Origin: Alistipes communis | GTDB taxonomy: Bacteria > Bacteroidota > Bacteroidia > Bacteroidales > Rikenellaceae | NCBI RefSeq assembly: GCF_006542665.1 | Contig: NZ_AP019735.1 | Coordinates: 1,736,001 to 1,800,000 of the forward strand | Length of the DNA: 64,000 nucleotides | Direction of reading: 5' to 3' | In this document: positions 57,176 through 64,000 of the stretch, piece after piece | How the letters are laid out: each line of letters starts with the position of its first letter | How positions within the stretch are numbered: position 1 is the stretch's first letter | Position numbers and translations under genes: made by a program | Notes under the pieces: model-generated | What the model was told of the DNA's origin: nothing | Seen by the model: only the letters and a program-made list of their open reading frames with translations | Databases searched by the model: none

Positions 57176-58852
57176 ATGAAAGGTTTTCCGTTTTTCAAGC
57201 CTCTCCTGCCTGCACTGGTTTTGCTGGGTGTCGGCTGCGGCGGCGATTCGACCGACGACCGCACGCCCGCGGGCGATCAGCTGGCGTTGAGCTCGGTTAC
57301 GATCGGCGGGCAGAGCGGCCTGTCGGATTTCGACGACGTGTCGCCCGACGCCGAGATCGTGCTCGACTTCACGGCGGCGCTCGACGCGGCGACCGTCGAG
57401 GCCAATATCTATCTGCTCGACGCCGGAGGCGCGAAGGTGGACGCCAGCGACGTTTACGACGGCGCGAAGCGCGTCACGCTCAAACCCTCCGCCGGGTTGA
57501 ACGCGTATGCTTCCTACCGGTTGATCGTCGACAGCGGCCTGAAATCGGCTGCCGGGGAGGCGATCCTGACCGGCAAGGTGATCCGGATCCGGACGGGGCT
57601 GGACACGAGCGACAAATTCCCGCAGATTTCCGACGAGGAGCTGCTCACCAAGGTGCAGCAGCAGACCTTCCGCTATTTCTGGGAGGGTGCCGAATCGACG
57701 AGCGGCATGGCGCGCGAGCGCACCTCGTCGGGCGCGACGGTCACTACCGGCGGGACGGGCTTCGGCGTGATGGCCATGACGGTGGCCGCCGAGCGCGGTT
57801 TCGTGACCCGCAGCGAGGCGTGCCAGCGGGTGCAGCGGATCGTGACCTTCCTTGCGGAGCGGGCGACCTCCTATCACGGCGCCTTCTCGCACTGGATCGA
57901 CGGCCAGACGGGGCAGACGCTTCCCTTCTCGGCCGATGACAACGGCGCCGATCTGGTGGAGACCGGGCTGTTGTTCCAGGGGTTGCTGACGGCGCGTGCC
58001 TACTTCGACGGCGCCGATGCGGCAGAGAGCAAGCTGCGCGCCGACATCACCGCCTTGTGGGAGGCCGTCGAGTGGGATTTCTTCACCAAGGAGGGGACGG
58101 AGAAGGTGCTCTACTGGCATTGGAGTCCCGACAAGGGCTGGGCGATGAACATGCCGATACAGGGGTGGAACGAGGCGTTGATCGTCTACGTGCTGGCCGC
58201 CTCGTCGCCGACGCATCCCATCGGCCGCGAGGTGTATGCCGAAGGCTGGGCGCGCGGCGGCGCGATGCGCAACGGCAAGTCGTTCTACGATACCGTGCTG
58301 CCGCTGGGCGAGGATTACGGCGGCCCCCTTTTCTGGGCCCACTATTCCTTCCTGGGGCTGAATCCCCGAGGACTCTCCGATGCCTACGCCGACTATTGGG
58401 AGCAGGTGTGCAACCATACCCGGATCAACTACGCGTATTGCGTAGACAACCCCAAGGGGTATGCCGGTTACGGTGCCGACTGCTGGGGACTGACGGCCAG
58501 CGATATTCCCGACGGCTACACCGCCTCGTCGCCGACGAACGACCGGGGAGTCATCGCCCCCACGGCAGCCTTGTCGTCGATGCCCTACACGCCCGACGAG
58601 TCGATGGCCGCACTGCGCTTCTTCTACTATAAACTGGGCGACAAGTTGTGGAGCGACTACGGGTTTATCGACGCCTTCGATCTCACGTCCGGCTGGTTCG
58701 ACCGGGGAATGCACATTGCCATCGATCAGGGCCCGATCGTGGTGATGATCGAAAACTACCGCACGGGATTGCCGTGGAACCTGTTCATGTCCGATAAGGA
58801 TGTGCAGAGGGGACTCGCCGAACTCGGATTTACGGTCGAGGCGGGCAGTTGA
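57176..58852 (+). CDS. GH144-type endo-beta-1,2-glucanase, surface lipoprotein
   Basis: The 558-residue protein has a lipoprotein signal (PALVLLGVGCGGDSTDDRTP), acidic after the cysteine and so probably surface-located. An Ig-like domain (about 35-140) precedes an (alpha/alpha)6 catalytic domain (about 155-555) of the kind first called glucoamylase-like or DUF3131: LLTKVQQQTFRYFWEGAES, WHWSPDKGWAMNMPIQGWNE, GPLFWAHYSFLGLNPRG, GLTASDIPDGY, DRGVIAPTAALSSMPYTPDES (in parts). GH144 enzymes cut beta-1,2-glucan inside the chain. The pairing with GH3 resembles the beta-1,2-glucan cluster BT3566-BT3567 of Bacteroides thetaiotaomicron. Confidence 0.88.
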   Translation: MKGFPFFKPLLPALVLLGVGCGGDSTDDRTPAGDQLALSSVTIGGQSGLSDFDDVSPDAEIVLDFTAALDAATVEANIYLLDAGGAKVDASDVYDGAKRVTLKPSAGLNAYASYRLIVDSGLKSAAGEAILTGKVIRIRTGLDTSDKFPQISDEELLTKVQQQTFRYFWEGAESTSGMARERTSSGATVTTGGTGFGVMAMTVAAERGFVTRSEACQRVQRIVTFLAERATSYHGAFSHWIDGQTGQTLPFSADDNGADLVETGLLFQGLLTARAYFDGADAAESKLRADITALWEAVEWDFFTKEGTEKVLYWHWSPDKGWAMNMPIQGWNEALIVYVLAASSPTHPIGREVYAEGWARGGAMRNGKSFYDTVLPLGEDYGGPLFWAHYSFLGLNPRGLSDAYADYWEQVCNHTRINYAYCVDNPKGYAGYGADCWGLTASDIPDGYTASSPTNDRGVIAPTAALSSMPYTPDESMAALRFFYYKLGDKLWSDYGFIDAFDLTSGWFDRGMHIAIDQGPIVVMIENYRTGLPWNLFMSDKDVQRGLAELGFTVEAGS

Positions 58853-58938
58853 CGCGTGCCGCCGCAAGTGATCCGCGACCGTGAAACTCCGTTTTTCGGG
58901 AAGCGAAATATTATACCATAAAAAACAGAGATTACGAT

Positions 58939-61224
58939 ATGAAAAAAACACTCATTACCCTGCTGGGCATCGTGCTCTGCGGCGCGGCCGTCGCCGTCGA
59001 GAAGCCTGCGGGCGCTACGATGGAGCAGTATGTCGACGCGCTGATGCGCCGCATGACCCTCGAAGAGAAGATCGGCCAGCTCAACCTGCCCAGTGCGGGC
59101 GACATCACCACCGGTCAGGCCAAGAGCAGCGACATCGCCGAGAAGATCCGCCGCGGCGAGGTGGGCGGTCTGTTCAATATCAAGGGGGTGGAGAAGATCC
59201 GCGACGTGCAGCGTATCGCCGTCGAGGAGAGCCGTCTGGGTATTCCGCTGATCTTCGGCATGGATGTGATCCACGGTTATGAGACGACCTTTCCTATTCC
59301 GCTCGGCCTGACGGCCACGTGGGACATGGAGGCCGTCGAGCGTGCGGCCCGTATTTCGGCCGTCGAGGCGAGTGCCGCCGGTATCTGCTGGACCTTCTCC
59401 CCGATGGTCGATATTGCGCGCGATCCCCGCTGGGGACGTGCGTCGGAGGGCATCGGCGAAGATCCCTTCCTCGGCAGCGCTGTGGCGCGGTCGTTCGTCT
59501 ACGGCTATCAGGGGCGTGATCCGATGCATTTTGCCACCGACGAGATCATGGGATGCGTGAAGCACTATGCTCTCTACGGTGCTGCCGAAGCGGGACGCGA
59601 CTACAATACGACCGATATGAGCCGCCAGCGCATGTACAACGAATATTTCCCGCCCTACAAGGCGGCCGTCGAGGCAGGCGTGGGCAGTGTCATGGCGTCG
59701 TTCAATGAGGTCGACGGGATTCCCGCCACGGCCAACCGCTGGCTGATGACCACCGTGCTGCGCGAGCAGTGGGGCTTCGAGGGCTTCGTCGTCACGGACT
59801 ACACGGGCATCTACGAGATGATCGCGCACGGTCTGGGCGATCTGAAAGAGGTGTCGGCGCGCGCCGTCGAGGCGGGTGTCGACATGGACATGGTGAGCGA
59901 GGGTTACCTGGGAACCTTGCAGCAGTCGCTCGAAGAGGGGCGTATCCCGCTGTCCGACATCGACCGCGCGTGCCGCCTGGTGCTCGAAGCGAAATTCAAG
60001 TTGGGACTTTTCGACGATCCCTACCGTTACTGCGATCCGCAGCGCGCCGCCACGCAGATCTATACGCCCGCACACCGCGCCGAGGCGCGCCGTATCGCGG
60101 GCGAGAGCTTCGTGTTGCTGAAAAACGAAGGCGACGTGCTGCCGCTCCGGCGCGAGGGAACGATCGCCGTGGTCGGCCCGCTGGCCGCTTCGCGCGCGAA
60201 CATGCCCGGCACGTGGAGCGTCGCTACCGATCTGACGAAGCCGCTGACGCTCGTCGAAGGGTTGCAGCAGGTGGCCGGCGAAGGGGTGAAGATCCTCTAT
60301 GCCAAGGGCAGCAACGTGATCCGCGACGAGGAGCAGGAGCGCTATGCCACGATGTTCGGGCGCGATATTCCGCGCGACGGCCGCACCGACAAGCAGTTGC
60401 TCGACGAGGCGCTCGCCGCGGCGGCCGAGGCCGATGTGGTGGTCGCCGCGCTGGGCGAGGCTTCGGAGATGAGCGGCGAGAGCAGCAGCCGGTCGCAGAT
60501 CGGCATTCCCGACGTGCAGCAGGAGTTGTTGAAGGCGCTCGTGGCGACGGGCAAACCCGTCGTGCTGGTACTCTTCACGGGGCGCCCGCTGACGCTCGAA
60601 TGGGAGGCCGAGCACGTGCCTGCGATGCTCAATGTATGGTTCGGCGGCACGCAGGCGGCCGAGGCGATCGGCGACGTACTCTTCGGCGACGTCAACCCGT
60701 CGGGCAAACTTCCCGTGACCTTCCCGCGCAGCGTGGGGCAGATACCGCTCTTCTACAACCATAAGAATACGGGACGTCCGCTGCTGGGCGACAAGTTCGA
60801 GAAGTTCCGCAGCAACTATCTCGACGTGCCCAACACGCCGCTCTATCCCTTCGGCTACGGTCTGTCGTATACGACCTTCGACTACGGCGACGTGCGCCTT
60901 TCGGCGTCGGAGATGACCGCCGACGGGTCGATCGAGGCCACCGTGCGCCTGACGAACAGCGGCCGGCGCGACGGCGTGGAGGTCGTGCAGCTCTACATCC
61001 GCGACAGGGTGGGTTCGTCGACCCGTCCCGTGCAGGAGCTCAAAGGCTTCCAGCGCGTGGCGCTCAAAGCGGGCGAGAGCCGCGACGTAAGTTTTACGAT
61101 CGACGTCTCGCTGCTCAAATATTACGATTTCGACCTGCGGTACGTGGCAGAGCCGGGCGAGTTCGACGTGATGATCGGCGGCGCGAGCGACGCGGTGAAG
61201 CAGGCAAGTTTCACCCTGAAATAA
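58939..61224 (+). CDS. GH3 beta-glucosidase, periplasmic
   Basis: The 761-residue protein has a cleaved signal peptide (MKKTLITLLGIVLCGAAVAV) and no lipobox, so it is probably periplasmic. Domains are an N-terminal TIM barrel (about 30-340, with GIPLIFGMDVIHGY, WTFSPMVDIARDPRWGR, KHY at 208-210 and the nucleophile Asp287 in FVVTDYTG), an alpha/beta sandwich (about 375-580), and a fibronectin-III-like C-terminal domain (about 650-750). The general acid would be in the sandwich domain. Next to GH144 genes it should release glucose from sophoro-oligosaccharides, as BT3567 does. Confidence 0.93.
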   Translation: MKKTLITLLGIVLCGAAVAVEKPAGATMEQYVDALMRRMTLEEKIGQLNLPSAGDITTGQAKSSDIAEKIRRGEVGGLFNIKGVEKIRDVQRIAVEESRLGIPLIFGMDVIHGYETTFPIPLGLTATWDMEAVERAARISAVEASAAGICWTFSPMVDIARDPRWGRASEGIGEDPFLGSAVARSFVYGYQGRDPMHFATDEIMGCVKHYALYGAAEAGRDYNTTDMSRQRMYNEYFPPYKAAVEAGVGSVMASFNEVDGIPATANRWLMTTVLREQWGFEGFVVTDYTGIYEMIAHGLGDLKEVSARAVEAGVDMDMVSEGYLGTLQQSLEEGRIPLSDIDRACRLVLEAKFKLGLFDDPYRYCDPQRAATQIYTPAHRAEARRIAGESFVLLKNEGDVLPLRREGTIAVVGPLAASRANMPGTWSVATDLTKPLTLVEGLQQVAGEGVKILYAKGSNVIRDEEQERYATMFGRDIPRDGRTDKQLLDEALAAAAEADVVVAALGEASEMSGESSSRSQIGIPDVQQELLKALVATGKPVVLVLFTGRPLTLEWEAEHVPAMLNVWFGGTQAAEAIGDVLFGDVNPSGKLPVTFPRSVGQIPLFYNHKNTGRPLLGDKFEKFRSNYLDVPNTPLYPFGYGLSYTTFDYGDVRLSASEMTADGSIEATVRLTNSGRRDGVEVVQLYIRDRVGSSTRPVQELKGFQRVALKAGESRDVSFTIDVSLLKYYDFDLRYVAEPGEFDVMIGGASDAVKQASFTLK

Positions 61225-61234
61225 CCTTCGCGGC

Positions 61235-62578
61235 ATGAAGACGATCAAACGGATTACGGCGGCCATGGCGGCGCTCGCTCTGGCGGGCGTCGTCGCGGGC
61301 TGCGCGCAGCGTCCCGCAGCGACGCTTTCGGACGAGGCGTTGCTGGACAGCGTCGAGCGGCGTACGTTCGATTATTTCTGGTCGGGCGCCGAGCCCAACA
61401 GCGGCCTTGCGTGCGAACGGATCAACATGGACGGCATCTATCCCGAAAACGACGAGACGGTCGTGACGACGGGCGGCAGCGGCTTCGGTATTCTGGCGCT
61501 TATCGCCGGTATGGAGCGCGGCTACGTCACCCGTGAACAGGGGATCGAACGCTTCGAACGCATCGTCTCGTTCCTCGAACGTGCCGACCGCTTCCACGGC
61601 GCCTGGCCTCATTGGATCGAGGGCCGGACGGGCCGCGTGAAACCCTTCGGCAAGAAGGACAACGGAGGCGATCTGGTGGAGACGGCCTTTCTGGTGCAGG
61701 GGCTGCTGGCCGCGCATCAGTATTTCGCGCAGGGCAACGAGCGCGAGCAGGCGCTCGCACAGCGTATCGATACGTTGTGGCGCGGCGTCGAGTGGTCGTG
61801 GTATCGCAACGGGCAGAACGTCCTCTACTGGCATTGGAGTCCCGAATACGGGTGGGAGATGAATTTCGCCGTACACGGGTTCAACGAGTGTCTGGTGATG
61901 TATATTCTGGCGGCCGCTTCGCCGACCTATCCGATCGACCGCGAGGTCTATACCGAGGGGTGGGCCGAGAACGGGGCGATCGTCGACGAGCACGAGGTCG
62001 AGGGTTACCGCCTCCGCCTGCGGTATCAGGGCGTCGAGGCCGGTCCGCTCTTCTGGGCGCACTACTCCTTCCTCGGGCTGGATCCGCGCGGGCTGAGAGA
62101 CGACTACTGCGAGGACTATTTCGGCGAGATGCGCAACTATTCGCTCATCAACCGTGCCTACTGCATCCGCAATCCCCGGCACTACAAGGGTTACGGCAAG
62201 GATTGCTGGGGGCTGACGGCCAGTTATTCGACGGCGGGGTATGCGGCGCACGCTCCCGTCGAGCGCGAGGATCGCGGCGTGATCGCCCCCACAGCGGCGC
62301 TTTCGTCGATCGTCTATACGCCCGAGGAGTCGATGGATGTGATGCGTTACCTCTACGGGCCGCTTCACGAGAAAGTATGGGGGCCTTACGGCTTCTACGA
62401 TGCGTTCAGCCAGACCGACGACTGGTATCCGCAGAAGTATCTGGCCATCGATCAGGGGCCGATCGCGGTGATGATCGAGAACCACCGTTCGGAGTTGTTG
62501 TGGCGGCTCTTCATGAGCCACCCCGACGTACAGAACGGTTTGCGGAAGCTGGGCTTCGAGTCGCCCGTGCTGCAATAG
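61235..62578 (+). CDS. Second GH144-type glucanase, probably periplasmic
   Basis: The 447-residue lipoprotein (ALAGVVAGCAQRPAATLS) has no acidic residues after the cysteine, which suggests that it stays in the periplasm, unlike the first GH144. It lacks the Ig-like domain. The catalytic domain matches the first copy block by block: VERRTFDYFWSGAEPNSGL, WHWSPEYGWEMNFAVHGFNE, GPLFWAHYSFLGLDPRGL, CWGLTASYSTAGY, RGVIAPTAALSSIVYTPEES. It starts ten bases after the GH3 stop and ends the operon. It may process imported oligosaccharides. Confidence 0.88.
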   Translation: MKTIKRITAAMAALALAGVVAGCAQRPAATLSDEALLDSVERRTFDYFWSGAEPNSGLACERINMDGIYPENDETVVTTGGSGFGILALIAGMERGYVTREQGIERFERIVSFLERADRFHGAWPHWIEGRTGRVKPFGKKDNGGDLVETAFLVQGLLAAHQYFAQGNEREQALAQRIDTLWRGVEWSWYRNGQNVLYWHWSPEYGWEMNFAVHGFNECLVMYILAAASPTYPIDREVYTEGWAENGAIVDEHEVEGYRLRLRYQGVEAGPLFWAHYSFLGLDPRGLRDDYCEDYFGEMRNYSLINRAYCIRNPRHYKGYGKDCWGLTASYSTAGYAAHAPVEREDRGVIAPTAALSSIVYTPEESMDVMRYLYGPLHEKVWGPYGFYDAFSQTDDWYPQKYLAIDQGPIAVMIENHRSELLWRLFMSHPDVQNGLRKLGFESPVLQ

Positions 62579-62600
62579 GGGCGAAGCGGGATTTTTTGAG

Positions 62601-62634
62601 ACGGGACGCATCGGTCGGTGCGTCCCGTTTTTTC
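62601..62634 (+). terminator. Terminator of the glucan locus
   Basis: ACGGGACGCA (62601-62610) and TGCGTCCCGT (62619-62628) followed by T. It also lies at the end of the convergent lysO gene. Confidence 0.85.
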
Positions 62635-63547
62635 AGATCGAACAGAAGAACGTGACCAGGAAGGGAACGCTGAAATCGGTGACGCAGCCGTGGAAGATCG
62701 CTACGACGGCATACTGCGGCCCTGCGACGCGGGTGAGGATCGGGAGGGTGGTGTCGAAGGTCGTGGCGCCGCCCGACGAAATCGCGGCCAGCGGCCCGAA
62801 ACGGCCCGCTACCCACGGTGCGGCCAGCAGCGTGAAGAGTTCGCGCAGGACGTTGCAGAGCAGAGCGACCGTTCCCAGTTCGACGCTGCGCAGTTCGGAG
62901 ATGAAGATGCTCGACAGCGAATAGTAGCCGAATCCCGCGCCGACGGCCATGGCATCGGCCGGCGGTACGGTGTGCAGCAGCGGCGATGCGAGCGCCGCTC
63001 CGGCCAGCGTTCCGACGACGGTGCAGAGGGGCAGCAGCGCCATGCGGCGGTCGAGCGAGCGGATACGCTCGACGAGCGTGGCGTCGTGTCCCAGCGACAC
63101 GCCGACCGAGAACATCAGCCCGTAGAGCATGTAGGTGCTTACGGGCGAGGAGGCTGCGGTAGCCGGAATCCATCCCGCGACGCCGAAAATCGCTCCGGCT
63201 GCGAAGAAGGCGACGATCACCAGACTGCCGCGCAGTGCGGCGAAGGCCGGCGGAGCGGGTGCGGCGGAGTCGGTCGTGTCGGTGCGTCTGCCGCCGATCG
63301 ACCGCCACAGCAGCCAGGCGCAGGCGATGCTTCCCGCCAGCGCTCCCGTGCAGAGAACGAGCGCCTGCACGCCGAGCGTGGCCAGCGACCGCATGACCTC
63401 TTCATTGCCGCCCACTTCCGTTCCCAGCATGAAGAGCAGCAGCCAGATGATGAACGTGATGACGCTGCCGAGCGCACGGAGCGGTCGGCGGCGCAGCAAG
63501 CGGCCCGTGAGGATGCCGCCGAAGAGGACAGCGAACAGAATCAACAT
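62633..63547 (-). CDS. lysO: LysO-family lysine exporter (DUF340)
   Basis: The protein has 304 residues from the ATG at 63547; the longer frame runs through the promoter and is rejected. It has about eight membrane segments. Family features are LILFAVLFGGILTGRLLRR, LLLFMLGTEVGGNEEVM, GFGYYSLSSIFISELRS, and AISSGGATTFDTTLPILTR with PQYAVVAIFHGCVTDFSVPF (in parts). LysO exports lysine and toxic analogues such as thialysine. It is a single gene. Confidence 0.92.
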   Translation of the reverse strand: MLILFAVLFGGILTGRLLRRRPLRALGSVITFIIWLLLFMLGTEVGGNEEVMRSLATLGVQALVLCTGALAGSIACAWLLWRSIGGRRTDTTDSAAPAPPAFAALRGSLVIVAFFAAGAIFGVAGWIPATAASSPVSTYMLYGLMFSVGVSLGHDATLVERIRSLDRRMALLPLCTVVGTLAGAALASPLLHTVPPADAMAVGAGFGYYSLSSIFISELRSVELGTVALLCNVLRELFTLLAAPWVAGRFGPLAAISSGGATTFDTTLPILTRVAGPQYAVVAIFHGCVTDFSVPFLVTFFCSI

Positions 63548-63569
63548 CGGCAGTGCGGAATTTTGCGTG

Positions 63570-63577
63570 CAAAAATA
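63570..63577 (-). promoter_or_regulatory. -7 box for lysO
   Basis: TATTTTTG on the minus strand, 22 bases before the ATG at 63547. It nearly touches the galM terminator. Confidence 0.5.
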
Positions 63578-63580
63578 GGA

Positions 63581-63622
63581 AAAAAAGCCGACGGCCGCAA
63601 GCTGTGCGCCTGCGTCCGTCGG
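63581..63622 (-). terminator. Terminator after galM
   Basis: On the minus strand GCCGACGG...CCGTCGGC with an inner CGC/GCG pair, followed by seven T, 14 bases past the galM stop. Confidence 0.8.
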
Positions 63623-63636
63623 AATGAGGTGCGTCG

Positions 63637-64000
63637 TTAACGGACGTCGAAACGGAAGCGGATCGTCCGGCGGTACGCTTCGCCGGGGCGCAGTTCGGCC
63701 GAAGGGAAATCGGGGCGGTTCGGTGCGTCGGGGAAACCCTGGCACTCGATCGCCACGCCGTCGTAGTCCGCGTAGGGCCGGCCGCTCTTCGAGAGCGGCG
63801 AGCCGGCGAGCCAGTTGCCCGTGTAGACCTGCACGCCCGGCTGTGTGGAGCGGACGCTGAGCCGCCGACCCGATTTCGGGTCGTACAGTTCGGCCACGGT
63901 CGTCTCCTCGTCCGCGCGCCAGTCGTCGACGGCCCAGCAGTTGTCGTAGCCTTTGCCGTAGCGCAATGCGGGGAAATCGGCGCGAATGTCGCGGCCGAGC
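63637..64000 (-). CDS. galM: Aldose 1-epimerase (mutarotase), C-terminal part (runs off the right edge)
   Basis: The open frame continues past the right edge; upstream of the first in-window start-like codon it still reads LGRDIRADFPALRYGKG, in frame. About 121 residues are visible: YGKGYDNCWAVDD, a tail with GVQVYTGNWL, and the active-site stretch YDGVAIECQGFPDAPN with the catalytic-base glutamate. GalM interconverts alpha and beta anomers of hexoses. The right-edge part is missing, so the active-site histidines cannot be checked. Confidence 0.9.
   Translation of the reverse strand, partial: LGRDIRADFPALRYGKGYDNCWAVDDWRADEETTVAELYDPKSGRRLSVRSTQPGVQVYTGNWLAGSPLSKSGRPYADYDGVAIECQGFPDAPNRPDFPSAELRPGEAYRRTIRFRFDVR

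Noticed and set aside
58756..61266. 836-codon open frame on the minus strand opposite GH3
   Set aside because: It mirrors the GH3 gene, whose catalytic motifs are complete, and shows only His/Arg/Asp-rich filler.

Overview
The window comes from a GC-rich member of the Bacteroidales, most like the gut genus Alistipes (family Rikenellaceae). The signs are SusC/SusD pairs, FadL-type and OmpA-type outer-membrane proteins, a DUF4492-CydA-CydB oxidase, a prolyl-tRNA synthetase of the shorter eukaryotic/archaeal type, and repeated Bacteroidetes promoter boxes (TAnnTTTG, sometimes with TTTG 19 bases upstream). The genus is an inference from family content; no 16S gene is present.

Layout. 1-5.5 kb (mostly minus): start of a SusC-like receptor, a PHP-domain phosphoesterase, and a lysS / membrane protein / tpiA operon. 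5.6-10.9 kb (minus): SDR dehydrogenase, zinc metallopeptidase, SGNH hydrolase, MBOAT acyltransferase and PAP2 phosphatase, tightly packed and probably concerned with the cell envelope. 11-14 kb (plus): LolE/FtsX-type permease, menaquinone methyltransferase, small lipoprotein, SPOR protein. 14.5-28.3 kb: housekeeping genes (ribH, TPR protein, recF, DUF721, OmpA, B12-dependent ribonucleotide reductase, META lipoprotein, RidA, sulfatase, DUF4186, ECF sigma factor with a 44-residue downstream gene). 28.6-40.8 kb: CDF transporter, proS, FadL-like porin, low-complexity lipoprotein, two tRNA-Ser genes, DUF488, MscS channel, flavin reductase, cydAB. 41-47.3 kb (minus): a vitamin B12 uptake operon (BtuG-like and PKD-bearing surface lipoproteins, BtuB-like receptor, BtuF-like binding protein) led by a cobalamin riboswitch. 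47.4-48.3 kb: a DUF134-NifX fusion. 48.5-62.6 kb (plus): a polysaccharide utilisation locus with a membrane-bound regulator, SusC, SusD, a LamG lipoprotein, GH144, GH3 and a second GH144, which predicts beta-1,2-glucan as substrate. The end holds LysO and the C-terminal part of galM.

Two features are not explained by ordinary gene content. The first is a family of nine intergenic imperfect palindromes of about 56-64 bp. They share outer arms, have differing inner hairpins, come in two subtypes, and recur as the same two-part composite at two loci. The second is a complete cobalamin riboswitch at 25.9 kb with no recognisable gene behind it. It runs into two of the palindromes, further hairpins and a rho-independent terminator, so it may control a noncoding RNA.

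Vitamin B12 links several parts of the window: an uptake operon under one riboswitch, the orphan riboswitch RNA, and a B12-dependent ribonucleotide reductase. In the glucan locus, lipoprotein sorting signals suggest a division of labour: the first GH144, the LamG protein and SusD at the surface, SusC for import, GH3 and the second GH144 in the periplasm.
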